Positions 54,456-63,615 of a stretch of DNA of 64,000 bases are shown here, one piece after another. Within the stretch, counting starts at the first letter, position 1. Every line of letters begins with the position of its first letter. The DNA is from JABDJL01 sp047614505 (GTDB lineage: Bacteria; Pseudomonadota; Gammaproteobacteria; Xanthomonadales; SZUA-36), in the NCBI GenBank assembly GCA_047614505.1, contig JBLHGQ010000002.1:1-64000 (forward strand), given 5' to 3'. The notes under the pieces are model-generated. The model did not search any database. It was not told where the DNA came from and worked only from the letters and a program-made list of their open reading frames with translations. Made by a program: the position numbers and the translations under genes.

Positions 54456-55513
54456 CAGTCAAACCCTCTCAAAGCTAACCCCATTGCCACCATCAAGTTT
54501 GGAGAATTTCTCTTCAGCGCTGATACCGCTACTGAAGGTGCAAGCTCCATTCCGGCGCAAGGGTCGGCGACACGTGTTGTCAGACCCAATTCCTGCTGCA
54601 CCATGGAAGACATACCCTTCAGGGAAGCCGCGCCACCTGAAAGGTAAATAGTACTTATGGGTGAATATTCATTTGAAGAAGCAAAAAACTGTAATGCCCT
54701 GCTAATCTGGTGAACAATATTGAGTTGGAAAGGCTCCAACACCTCTTCATCAAAATCCTCAGGACCTTCTTCACCACGCTCAAAGAAACTCGCCTGTTCG
54801 GCAGACATATCAAAACGCCGCATGGTCTCTTCAAGTAACTGGTGACCACCAAATGGATGGTCGCGTGTATATATAACCCTGCCACCGCGAAGCACCAACA
54901 GAGTCGTTAAATCAAATCCAATATCGAAAACACCAACCGCTTCGCTCTTGCTTAAGCCATCGCGTTCGCGCATCAATTCAAACGCATTGGCAATTGCAAA
55001 TGCTTCAACATCGACTACTTTTGTCTGTAGCCCTACGGCATCGAGTGCGTCCTGTCGATTTTCCACATTTTCGCTTTTGCTGGCAGCGAGCAGAATATCG
55101 ATGAGATCTGCATTTCGAGAGGAGGGTCCAAGAATTTCAAAATCAAGGCTCACTTCATCAAGCGGATAAGGCACGTATTGATTGGCCTCAATTTGGACCT
55201 GGCTTTCTACGTCCGACTCAGCCAAATTTGAAGGCAGGCTGATCGTCTTGGTAAATACAGCCGACCCTGAAACAGCAATGGCACAGGACTTGGCTTTTGA
55301 GCCAGAGCGCTTGATCGCCCTTTCTATCGCGCTGGAAATTGCCTCAATGTCCTGAACAGATTTATCCACGACTGCACCGGCCCCAACGGGCTCAATGGCG
55401 AAGTGGTCAATCCGGTATCCGGAACCATGCACCGATAACTGCAATGCACGCACGCTGGAGGATCCAATATCCAACCCGATTACTGGCTCATTCTTTTTTC
55501 TGAACAGTTTCAA
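54455..55513 (-). CDS. pilM: Type IV pilus actin-like ATPase PilM
   Basis: The 352-residue cytoplasmic actin-fold protein has IGLDIGSSSVRALQLS (phosphate 1), EANQYVPYPLDEVSLDFEIL, VFDIGFDLTTLLVLRGGRVIYTRDHPFGG and YLSGGAASLKGM. It binds the N-terminal peptide of PilN. The start codon is TTG at 55511-55513, with an AGGA/AGGT purine stretch just upstream. First gene of the operon. Confidence 0.96.
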   Translation of the reverse strand: MKLFRKKNEPVIGLDIGSSSVRALQLSVHGSGYRIDHFAIEPVGAGAVVDKSVQDIEAISSAIERAIKRSGSKAKSCAIAVSGSAVFTKTISLPSNLAESDVESQVQIEANQYVPYPLDEVSLDFEILGPSSRNADLIDILLAASKSENVENRQDALDAVGLQTKVVDVEAFAIANAFELMRERDGLSKSEAVGVFDIGFDLTTLLVLRGGRVIYTRDHPFGGHQLLEETMRRFDMSAEQASFFERGEEGPEDFDEEVLEPFQLNIVHQISRALQFFASSNEYSPISTIYLSGGAASLKGMSSMVQQELGLTTRVADPCAGMELAPSVAVSALKRNSPNLMVAMGLALRGFD

Positions 55514-55825
55514 TCTACCTAATCCTTTTCTGCGCCAATGACTTATTGAAACTTCTTGTAGTCGTTTTTAACAGAAAGCATGACAATTCTCAATGCCGGA
55601 ACATTAAAAACTTCATGACACTTTGACGTTAGATGCGCCTTACCGACAAAAATTCTCGGTTGAGCTACTTAGGAAACTACTGGCCACTGGCGTGGTCAAC
55701 ACTCATCGATACCGGCTGCTTCCCTGTCCGTCGTGGTGTATCTTTTCTGTTTAACACTATGTAACAGTGTAAAACTTATAACAAGAATATCCTTTTCTCG
55801 CAGGCAATCATAGCAGGATTACGGT
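55514..55825. promoter_or_regulatory. Divergent pilM / PBP1A control region
   Basis: About 310 bases that must hold both promoters. An inverted repeat ACACT-atgtaac-AGTGT lies near 55754-55770, about 55 bases before the PBP1A start, followed by an AT-rich TATAAC (55778-55783) that could serve as a -10 element. No established operator was recognised. Confidence 0.4.
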
Positions 55826-58324
55826 GTGAAGAAACTATTTAGGGTGATTTTTCGGCTAGGACTTATTTCAATCTTATTGGGAATTATCACGGTTTCCATA
55901 ACTTATATGGTGATCGCTCCTGACCTTCCGGATGTGAACTCACTCAGGGACGTTCAACTACAAGTTCCGTTAAGGGTATTTAGTGAAGACGGGAAATTGA
56001 TCAGTGTTTTCGGTGAGAAACGCCGAATTCCGATCCCAATTGCAGATATCCCCGATAATCTCAAACATGCTTTTATAGCAGGTGAAGATGCCCGTTTCTA
56101 TGAGCATCCCGGAATTGATTACCAGGGAATCACCCGTGCGGTATGGAACCTGGCCACCACTGGCGACAGAACCATCGGCGGCAGCACAATTACCCAATTG
56201 GTTGCTCGAAACTTTTTCCTCAGTTTTGAAAAGACTTTCTCGCGTAAGACCCGTGAAATTTTTCTGGCATTAAAAATAGAAAGAGAATTATCCAAAGATG
56301 AAATTCTGGACTTATTTTTCAATAAGATTCTGCTAGGCCACCGTGCATACGGTGTTGGTGCAGCGGCAGATGTTTACTATGGAAAGAACGTTGATGAGTT
56401 AAGCCTTGCCCAGTGCGCGATGATTGCAGCACTGCCCAAAGCCCCCTCCCGCATTAACCCGATCACTTCTCCTGAGCGGGCTCTTGAACGTCGTGACTAC
56501 GTGCTCAGACGAATGTGGGAACTCGATTACATAAATGAAGCAGATTATCAGTCTGCACTCGCAGAAAGAGATGGTGCGTTTTATCACGGCGCCACCACTG
56601 AAGTCTCAGCTCCTTATCTCGCCGAGATGGTTCGACGCGAAGCGATTAAGCTGCTCGGTGAAGATGCATATACCGGAGGTTTTTCGGTTCACACGACAAT
56701 AAACTCCAATTTTCAACTTGCGGCAAACGAATCAGTTATGTCAGGACTTGAAGAGTATGACCAGCGTCATGGTTATCGCGGTGCCGAAGCCCAGATTGAT
56801 ATCTCCCAAAAGCAGACTACCCAATCCTGGGAAGACATACTCAGTCCATATCGCCCGGTTGCAGGCCTGGTCCCGGGACTGGTTATCGAAGCTGATGAAG
56901 AAGAAGCTTTGGTATTTCTGAAAGATGGACAAACTATCGCATTGTCACTTGCAGACCTGGATTGGGCACGACCGTTTATCAGCAGGGACCGGCAAGGCTT
57001 TAAACCGAAAAAAGTAAGCGACGTCTTAAGCGCCGGTGACGTCATCAGGACTCGGCGGCATGATGATGGTCAATGGCGTCTTGGCCAATTGCCCGAGGCA
57101 GAAGCTGCCCTGGTTTCACTCGATCCGCAAAACGGCGCCATCCGGTCACTTGTTGGCGGCTATGACTTTACCCGCAGCAAGTTCAATCGTGTTGTTCAAA
57201 GTCGTCGACAACCAGGGTCATCTTTCAAGCCCTTCATTTATTCGGCCGCGCTGGAAAAAGGGTTTACCACTGCCAGCGTGATCAACGATGCGCCAATCGT
57301 TTTTGACGATGCTGATCTCGAGCGGACATGGAAGCCTCAGAATTACAGCGAAAAATTCTTTGGCCCTACCCGCATACGTGAGGCCATGGTCAATTCACGC
57401 AATCTGGTTTCAATTCGCCTGTTGCGCACGATTGGTGTTAGCTACGCCAGGGACTACATCAGCAACTTTGGCTTTGATCCTTCTGAGTTGCCGGCAAACC
57501 TTTCGATGGCACTTGGCAGTGCGAATCTTCCGGCATTGAGCATGGCGCGGGGCTTTGCAACTTTCGCCAATGGTGGCTACCTTATTGACCCGTTTTTTAT
57601 CCACAGCATTAAGGACAAATCCGGAGAAATCATTTATCAAGCAAACTCTGCGGTAGTTTGCAAAAATTGTGAGCTCAAAAGCGACAATCAAATTCATCAG
57701 GAAATTGTTGAACGTGATGAGCCGGAGTTCAGACCACTGACGATTGGTGAGGACATCAGCGACACCGGGGTTTCCCAGGGTGAACCGCATGATGAACTTC
57801 TTGTGCCAGAGTCTGGTAGCGCGGAAACCCGCATATACGCTCCTCGGGTAATCTCAGAGCAAAATGCATATTTGATACGTTCAATGATGATGGATGTGGT
57901 CAAAAGGGGTACCGGAGTAAAAGCCATGCAGCTTGGTAGACAAGACCTGGCTGGGAAAACGGGCACCACCAATGATCAGAAAGATGCATGGTTTTCCGGT
58001 TATAACAGTGCATTGGTTACGACCGTCTGGGTTGGTTTTGATGATCACCAACCACTCGGCAGGCTTGAGGTCGGCGGCAAGGCCGCATTACCTATCTGGA
58101 TAGGATTCATGGAAACAGCACTCAAGGGTGTGCCCGATCTGCCGCCTGAAATGCCCGACGGGCTGGCTCAAGCCAGAATTGATCCTGAAACGGGTTTATT
58201 GGCAACCTTTGATAATCCTGATGCCATTGTGGAGTTATTCCAGGCTGGCACTCTTCCTCAAATGGAAGAAAACCCAGCGGGCAATAATCCTGATGAAATA
58301 GAAGAAGAGGATCCTTACGATTAA
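55826..58324 (+). CDS. mrcA: Penicillin-binding protein 1A (bifunctional class A PBP)
   Basis: Glycosyltransferase/transpeptidase of the cell wall. The 832 residues have an N-terminal membrane helix (LGLISILLGIITVSITYMVIAP), the GT51 domain (AGEDARFYEHPGIDYQGITRA, GGSTITQQ-like GGSTITQLVARNFFLS, KILLGHRAYGVGAAADVYYGK), an OB-like insert, and the transpeptidase with SSFKPFIYSAAL (SxxK), SRN (MVNSRNLVSIR) and AGKTGTTNDQKDAWFSGY. The start is GTG 55826 with AGGA seven bases upstream. Back to back with pilM, as in many Gammaproteobacteria; its stop overlaps the gltA stop by four bases. Confidence 0.96.
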   Translation: MKKLFRVIFRLGLISILLGIITVSITYMVIAPDLPDVNSLRDVQLQVPLRVFSEDGKLISVFGEKRRIPIPIADIPDNLKHAFIAGEDARFYEHPGIDYQGITRAVWNLATTGDRTIGGSTITQLVARNFFLSFEKTFSRKTREIFLALKIERELSKDEILDLFFNKILLGHRAYGVGAAADVYYGKNVDELSLAQCAMIAALPKAPSRINPITSPERALERRDYVLRRMWELDYINEADYQSALAERDGAFYHGATTEVSAPYLAEMVRREAIKLLGEDAYTGGFSVHTTINSNFQLAANESVMSGLEEYDQRHGYRGAEAQIDISQKQTTQSWEDILSPYRPVAGLVPGLVIEADEEEALVFLKDGQTIALSLADLDWARPFISRDRQGFKPKKVSDVLSAGDVIRTRRHDDGQWRLGQLPEAEAALVSLDPQNGAIRSLVGGYDFTRSKFNRVVQSRRQPGSSFKPFIYSAALEKGFTTASVINDAPIVFDDADLERTWKPQNYSEKFFGPTRIREAMVNSRNLVSIRLLRTIGVSYARDYISNFGFDPSELPANLSMALGSANLPALSMARGFATFANGGYLIDPFFIHSIKDKSGEIIYQANSAVVCKNCELKSDNQIHQEIVERDEPEFRPLTIGEDISDTGVSQGEPHDELLVPESGSAETRIYAPRVISEQNAYLIRSMMMDVVKRGTGVKAMQLGRQDLAGKTGTTNDQKDAWFSGYNSALVTTVWVGFDDHQPLGRLEVGGKAALPIWIGFMETALKGVPDLPPEMPDGLAQARIDPETGLLATFDNPDAIVELFQAGTLPQMEENPAGNNPDEIEEEDPYD

Positions 58325-59613
58325 CCCCGTTGATCCAGACTTGTATATTCGCGCTCACCCGGTCCTGTATAAACCTGACGGGGGCGCCCGATGGGGGTCG
58401 GGTTATCGCAGTGTTCCAGCCAATGTGCAACCCAGCCAACCGTCCGCGCAATGGCGAACATCACGGTGAACATACTTTTAGGAATCCCCAATGCCTTGTA
58501 AATGATCCCTGAGTAGAAATCGACATTAGGATAAAGTTTCTTCTCAACAAAATAATCGTCTTTGAGTGCGACTTGCTCGAGTTCCAATGCGAGATCCATA
58601 AGTGGGTCTGAAGTACCTAACTCCCCAAGAACTTCGTGGGCCGCCTGGCGGATAATTGATGCGCGTGGGTCATAGTTTTTATAAACCCGGTGGCCAAAAC
58701 CCATCAGACGGAACGGGTCATTGCGATCCTTGGCTTTTTTCACAAACTTAGGGATATTGTCAACATTGCCGATTTCATCCAGCATGTTCAGTACCGCTTC
58801 ATTCGCACCACCGTGCGCCGGCCCCCATAGCGCTGAAATTCCAGCAGCTACACAAGCATATGGATTGGCCCCTGTTGAGCCAACAAGCCGGACTGTCGAA
58901 GTACTGGCATTCTGTTCATGATCCGCGTGCAGGATGAACAGGAGGTCAAATGCCTTTGCCGCCACTTCACTTACTTCGTAATCCTCTGCAGGCACTGAAA
59001 ACATCATGTGCAGGAAACGCTGGGTAAAATCCAGACGGTTAAGAGGGTAGGAACTTGGCCATCCCATATGGTGCCGATAACAGGCAGCAGCAATCGTAGG
59101 CATCTTGGCAATCATTCGTTTGGCGGCCAGCATTCGTGCGGCCGGATCCTTCATATCCAGTCGCTCATGGTAAAACGCCGCCAATGAACCAACCACACCA
59201 GCCATCATGGCCATCGGGTGCGCATCGTAATGAAAGCCTTTGATAAAGGTGCTGAGTTGTTCATGCACCATCGTGTGATAAGTAATGTCCTTCAGGAAAT
59301 GATCGTATTCATCGTGTCCTGGCAAATCCCCATTGAGCAGCAGGTAAGCAACTTCAAGGAAAGTGCTTTGCTCGGCGAGCTGTTCGATCGGGTAGCCCCG
59401 ATATCTCAGGATGCCCTTGTCACCATCAATAAATGTTATTTGGCTGGAACAACTGGCGGTTGCAGTAAAACCCGGATCATAAGTGAAATAACCAAGTTCT
59501 TTTGGAATCCCCTTAATGTTTAAAGTCGGCTCACCTTCGCTACCACGAATAACCGGAAGCACAATACTCTTACCGCTATTTTCATCACTGAGAATGACTG
59601 GTTTTTCTGACAC
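58321..59613 (-). CDS. gltA: Citrate synthase (type II)
   Basis: Condenses oxaloacetate and acetyl-CoA. The 430 residues are of the hexameric type. Catalytic histidines are in LWGPAHGGANEAVL and MGFGHRVYKNYDPRA; the N-terminal extension (TFIDGDKGILRYRGYPIEQLAEQSTFLEVAYLLLNGDLP) is typical. The start is GTG 59611-59613 with a strong AGGAGG five bases upstream. Confidence 0.97.
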   Translation of the reverse strand: MSEKPVILSDENSGKSIVLPVIRGSEGEPTLNIKGIPKELGYFTYDPGFTATASCSSQITFIDGDKGILRYRGYPIEQLAEQSTFLEVAYLLLNGDLPGHDEYDHFLKDITYHTMVHEQLSTFIKGFHYDAHPMAMMAGVVGSLAAFYHERLDMKDPAARMLAAKRMIAKMPTIAAACYRHHMGWPSSYPLNRLDFTQRFLHMMFSVPAEDYEVSEVAAKAFDLLFILHADHEQNASTSTVRLVGSTGANPYACVAAGISALWGPAHGGANEAVLNMLDEIGNVDNIPKFVKKAKDRNDPFRLMGFGHRVYKNYDPRASIIRQAAHEVLGELGTSDPLMDLALELEQVALKDDYFVEKKLYPNVDFYSGIIYKALGIPKSMFTVMFAIARTVGWVAHWLEHCDNPTPIGRPRQVYTGPGEREYTSLDQRG

Positions 59614-59715
59614 CGGAACCTCCTAGTTAGTTTTGAAGTATCGCATGGCATTCCACCCCTTGCCAGAGACACAGATCAAGAATCGCCAAGAAATATTACA
59701 AGGGGACCCAGGCAT

Positions 59716-59749
59716 AAAAAAACCCGGTTCAGTGGACTGTTCCGGGTTC
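59716..59749 (-). terminator. Rho-independent terminator after rpmE2
   Basis: Minus strand: AACCCGG-(loop)-CCGGGTT followed by a T run (A7 at 59716-59722 on plus). It lies about 33 bases beyond the rpmE2 stop and upstream of gltA. Confidence 0.82.
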
Positions 59750-59781
59750 AGATAAATTCGAATTTTGGAGAACTCGTTGTT

Positions 59782-60024
59782 CTACTTGCTGTACCGCCGC
59801 TTAAAGCGGTCAACACGACCACCGGAGTCCAGCACTTTATGCTGTCCGGTATAAAAGGGATGAGAGGCACTTGAGACCTCCACTTTGATCAACGGGTATT
59901 CATTCCCGTCTTCCCATTTGATGGTTTCCTTACTGCCCAGAGTCGAGCGGGTCAGAAACGAAAATTCGGAAGATATGTCCTGGAATACTACTTTGTGATA
60001 TTCCGGATGTGTGTCAGCTTTCAT
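59782..60024 (-). CDS. rpmE2: 50S ribosomal protein L31, type B
   Basis: From ATG 60024 (MKADTHPEYHKVVFQD) the 80-residue protein fits type B L31 (YPLIKVEVSSASHPFYTGQ, GRVDRFKRRYS). It has no cysteines, whereas type A L31 carries four zinc-binding cysteines; the type B form is usually made under zinc limitation. The open frame to 60063 has no family counterpart. No clear Zur site was identified upstream. Confidence 0.95.
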   Translation of the reverse strand: MKADTHPEYHKVVFQDISSEFSFLTRSTLGSKETIKWEDGNEYPLIKVEVSSASHPFYTGQHKVLDSGGRVDRFKRRYSK

Positions 60025-60119
60025 GACGTTTACCTGGTGTGGACCTGTTTTTAGGACGGGCAAGTCTAACGACCTTGCGGGCCCTTTGCAAGCTGCAAAA
60101 GCTAATGTCTGCGCAAGAT

Positions 60120-61271
60120 TCAGGGCAAAAACAATGCTTGAATATCATTCACGAACCGCCAACCTTTCTCAGTATGGATAAAGCGCCGCCCATTCTCTTC
60201 GAGCCAGCCCGACTCGATAGCCATTTCTACTCCGTTTTTTGCCTCTTCCCAACCAAGCCCGGTTCTGGAACTAAAATGTTCCCGAGTGAATCCTTCGCGT
60301 AATCTTAATTGATTGAGAAAGTACTCAAAAACGCGTTCTGAGCCTTCTATCATTCGATCTTCTGCCACTCGATCACCAGCCAGATATTGGCTTGGATGCC
60401 TGCGCTTGGAAAATCTGCGGATGACGCCTTCGCCGGCGAAACTTAATTTGGCATGTGCCCCGGCACCTATTCCCAGAAAGTCTCCATAACGCCAATAGTT
60501 CAGATTATGTTTGCTCTCATAACCCGGCTTCGCCCAAGCCGAAATTTCGTACTGCTCATATCCGCTTGCTTGCAAAAGTTCTGCAGCATGCAACTGCATA
60601 TCGAATGCTTTGTCGTCAGTGGGCAGTTTCGGCGGATTGGCTGCAAATGCAGTATTGGGTTCCAGTGTCAGTTGATAGTGGGAAATATGAAGTGCGTCGG
60701 AATCAATAGCACGTTTTATGTCATCAATCGCTTGAACGTGGCTTTGGCCTGGCAGGCCAAACATCAGATCGACATTAAAATTCTCCATACCTGCACGCCT
60801 GAGCGAATCCAGCGAAGTGGCAACTTCTTCCCGGCCATGAATTCGACCAATTCGCTTGAGACTATCGTTATCGAAGCTTTGCACGCCCAGCGAAACCCGG
60901 TTAATTCCAGCATCTTTGTATGCAGAGAAACTGTCCCGTTCTATCGTTCCGGGGTTTGCCTCAAGCGTAAACTCTGCCCCAGGAATGAATGTGAGGCGGG
61001 CACGAAAACTGCTAATCAATTGATCAATCTCGGACGCACTGAACAAGCTTGGTGTGCCACCACCAAAATATGTACTGGATACCGTCCTGCCCCAAACCAT
61101 TGGCAAATCCTGTTCCAGATCTTCAATCAGTGCTGTTGAATACTCCTTTACCGGTACTCCATCGCGGACCTGATGTGAATTGAAATCACAATAAGGACAT
61201 TTACGTACACACCAGGGTAGATGCACGTAGAGGCCCAATGGCGGTGAATGTAATGCCGCTTCTTCAGACAC
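60120..61271 (-). CDS. hemW: HemW-type radical SAM heme chaperone
   Basis: The 383-residue HemN-like protein has the radical SAM motif CVRKCPYCDF (Cys21, 25, 28), TYFGGGTPSLF, LEANPGTIE, NRVSLGVQSFDNDSLKRIGRIH, and YEISAWAKPGYESKHNLNYWRYGDFLGIGAGAHAKL. Of the HemN/HemW group, the short N-terminus and CxxxCxxCDF-type motif place it in HemW, which binds heme rather than oxidising coproporphyrinogen. The start is GTG 61269-61271, ten bases after the rdgB stop, consistent with an rph-rdgB-hemW operon. Confidence 0.93.
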   Translation of the reverse strand: MSEEAALHSPPLGLYVHLPWCVRKCPYCDFNSHQVRDGVPVKEYSTALIEDLEQDLPMVWGRTVSSTYFGGGTPSLFSASEIDQLISSFRARLTFIPGAEFTLEANPGTIERDSFSAYKDAGINRVSLGVQSFDNDSLKRIGRIHGREEVATSLDSLRRAGMENFNVDLMFGLPGQSHVQAIDDIKRAIDSDALHISHYQLTLEPNTAFAANPPKLPTDDKAFDMQLHAAELLQASGYEQYEISAWAKPGYESKHNLNYWRYGDFLGIGAGAHAKLSFAGEGVIRRFSKRRHPSQYLAGDRVAEDRMIEGSERVFEYFLNQLRLREGFTREHFSSRTGLGWEEAKNGVEMAIESGWLEENGRRFIHTEKGWRFVNDIQALFLP

Positions 61272-61280
61272 GTTCGGCGC

Positions 61281-61880
61281 TCATAGCATTGACAGTAGCT
61301 TACGAATTGCCTGCCCACGATGGCTTAAGCGACCTTTGTCCTCACGACTTAACTCAGCTGAAGTGCAAGACAACTCAGGCAGAAAAAAAACAGGATCATA
61401 TCCAAAGCCACCGCCACCCGATTCCACCCGGGTAATTTCCCCGTGCCAGTTTGCAACAGCGACCAGTGGTACAGGGTCATGGGCAGACCGCATCAGAACA
61501 ATGACACAGTGGAAGTATGCCGCCCTGCCAGGTGGTTTAATATCTGTCATGGCCTGCAAAAGCTTATCGTTATTAGCCTCGCTATCCGCGCTTTCTCCGG
61601 CGTAACGGGCAGAGAGAATACCGGGAGCACCGCCCAGCGCAGGTACCACCAGACCTGAGTCATCGGACAATGAAGGCAGGCCGGTATGAACACATGCGTT
61701 GCGGGCTTTGATTAATGCGTTTTCAAGAAATGTACTCGCATCTTCAACAGCCTCCGGAACATTCCACTGCGACTGAGGGGACAGTTGCAGCCCAAGTGGT
61801 CCAAGCAGGCCTGCAAACTCAGCAAGCTTTCCCTGATTACCACTGGCCAGCACCCAATGATTTGAAGCCCCGCTGGTCAT
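61281..61880 (-). CDS. rdgB: XTP/dITP pyrophosphatase (RdgB/HAM1 family)
   Basis: House-cleaning enzyme that hydrolyses non-canonical purine triphosphates. The 199 residues include WVLASGNQGKLAEFAGLL, FLENALIKARNACVHTGLPSLSDDSGLVVPALGGAPGILSARYAG, and GGGFGYDPVFFLPELSCTSAELSREDKGRLSHRGQAIRKL. Between rph (23 bases upstream) and hemW. Confidence 0.97.
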   Translation of the reverse strand: MTSGASNHWVLASGNQGKLAEFAGLLGPLGLQLSPQSQWNVPEAVEDASTFLENALIKARNACVHTGLPSLSDDSGLVVPALGGAPGILSARYAGESADSEANNDKLLQAMTDIKPPGRAAYFHCVIVLMRSAHDPVPLVAVANWHGEITRVESGGGGFGYDPVFFLPELSCTSAELSREDKGRLSHRGQAIRKLLSML

Positions 61881-61903
61881 AGCTGTAATATGGGAATCAT
61901 CAC

Positions 61904-62632
61904 TCAGGAATCGGGTGCCTCAGCCAATGCTGATAATTGAGCCGCCATAAGTTCCTTGATTCCTTTTTCTGCCAAACCAAGCATGGCATCAAGTTCGTCG
62001 CGTCTGAAAGCGTGACCCTCAGCTGTCCCCTGTACTTCAATAAATGCCCCACCATCATTCATAACGACATTCATATCAGTTTCGGCATTTGAGTCTTCTG
62101 CGTAATCCAGGTCCAGAACCGGCGTATTTTCAAATATCCCGACTGATACTGCTGCAATTTGCCCGTGTATCGGATTCTTTTTAATCAATCCTTTTTTGAG
62201 AAGGTGGTTGATAGCATCGCTTAATGCAACAAAGGCGCCGGTAATCGATGCGGTTCGGGTACCTCCATCCGCCTGAATTACATCGCAATCAAGTGTAATC
62301 GTCCTTTCGCCCAGCGCAGAACGGTCGACTACGGCACGCATTGAACGTCCGATCAAACGTTGAATCTCGAGTGTTCGCCCGCCTTGTTTGCCGGCTGAGG
62401 CTTCGCGGCGCATTCGGGAACCGGTTGACCTGGGTAGCATTCCATATTCTGCCGTTACCCAGCCTTCACCTTTCCCACGAAGAAAAGGTGGCACTCTGTC
62501 TTCAATTGATGCGGTACACAAAACGCGTGTGCCACCACAGGAAATCAATACTGAACCTTCTGCATGTTTAGTGAAATTTCGTTCGATGCTCAGTGCCCTG
62601 AGTTCATCTGTATTTCTTCCGCTTGGTCTCAT
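61904..62632 (-). CDS. rph: Ribonuclease PH
   Basis: Phosphorolytic 3-prime trimming of tRNA. The 242 residues show MRPSGRNTDELR, EGSVLISCGGTRVLCTASIED, GEGWVTAEYGMLPRSTGSR, LEIQRLIGRSMRAVVD, LDCDVIQADGGTRTASITGAFVAL and the C-terminal EVQGTAEGHAFRRDELDAML. Full length. Divergent from yicC with about 110 bases between, a classic arrangement (rph-yicC-gmk region). Confidence 0.97.
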   Translation of the reverse strand: MRPSGRNTDELRALSIERNFTKHAEGSVLISCGGTRVLCTASIEDRVPPFLRGKGEGWVTAEYGMLPRSTGSRMRREASAGKQGGRTLEIQRLIGRSMRAVVDRSALGERTITLDCDVIQADGGTRTASITGAFVALSDAINHLLKKGLIKKNPIHGQIAAVSVGIFENTPVLDLDYAEDSNAETDMNVVMNDGGAFIEVQGTAEGHAFRRDELDAMLGLAEKGIKELMAAQLSALAEAPDS

Positions 62633-62745
62633 CAGAATTTTGGCCTATGTAAGAAGTATGTTTATGTGCCGCTGCCACAAACAGTCTATTCCTGTGGCAG
62701 GCAAGCAAGTACCATTGTGCCATCGCAACTGATACGGAAACAGGC

Positions 62746-63615
62746 ATGATTCGAAGCATGACAGGCTTTGCCAGTATTGAACGCCATTATGAATTTGGGC
62801 GACTAACCTGGGAGTTACGTTCGTTAAACCACCGCTACCTTGAAATTAGCCTCAGATTACCGGAAGAATTTCGAGCGCTGGAGCCTGAAATCCGAAAGAG
62901 TCTTGGCCAATTTCTTAGTCGGGGGAAAATCGACGCCAACCTGCGTTTTCAGGCAATTGCGGGTGCTGGAGGCGGCCACCTGAACTTAAACAAAGAGTTG
63001 GCCGGTAAGCTGTTAGGACTGCACTCTCAACTGCAGGAACTCTCCGGTCAGGAGCAATCGCCTGGCCTGGGGATGCTACTGCGTTGGCCGGGAGTTGTTG
63101 AAGAGCAAAGCCCGGATCCCGAACCACTACAAAAAGCCGCACTTGAATTGCTGATAGAGGCAGCAACTGAACTGCAGGCAGGCCGTGGACGAGAGGGTGA
63201 AAAAATGGCTTCTGCCATTACAGAGCGCCTGGAAGGGATTGCAAGTTGGGTCATACAAATTCGAACGTGGCTTCCGGAAATTCGCAGTGCTTTGCAGCAA
63301 AAAATGCTGGATCGTGTTGCCGACCTGCAGCAACCCCTTGAGCCGGGGCGCGTGGAACAGGAAATTTCATTTCTTGCTCAAAAAGCCGATGTCGATGAGG
63401 AACTCGACCGGATGGACGCGCATGTTGAAGAGACAAGACGTGCGCTTGAACTTGACGAACCAATCGGCCGCAGACTGGACTTCCTGATGCAGGAGTTCAA
63501 CCGTGAGTCCAATACCCTTAGTTCCAAATCAGTAGACCAGAGAACTTCAAATGCTGCGGTGGAACTAAAAGTCTTGATTGAGCAGATTCGTGAGCAGGTT
63601 CAGAACATTGAGTAA
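62746..63615 (+). CDS. yicC: YicC family endoribonuclease
   Basis: The 289 residues match YicC: MIRSMTGFAS, WELRSLNHRYLEISLRLPEEFRALEPEIRK, RGKIDANLRF, and the C-terminal domain RVEQEISFLAQKADVDEELDRMDAHVEE plus GRRLDFLMQEFNRESNTLSSKS. Family members are RNA endonucleases linked to stress and sRNA turnover. Its last eight bases overlap the gmk start. Confidence 0.95.
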   Translation: MIRSMTGFASIERHYEFGRLTWELRSLNHRYLEISLRLPEEFRALEPEIRKSLGQFLSRGKIDANLRFQAIAGAGGGHLNLNKELAGKLLGLHSQLQELSGQEQSPGLGMLLRWPGVVEEQSPDPEPLQKAALELLIEAATELQAGRGREGEKMASAITERLEGIASWVIQIRTWLPEIRSALQQKMLDRVADLQQPLEPGRVEQEISFLAQKADVDEELDRMDAHVEETRRALELDEPIGRRLDFLMQEFNRESNTLSSKSVDQRTSNAAVELKVLIEQIREQVQNIE

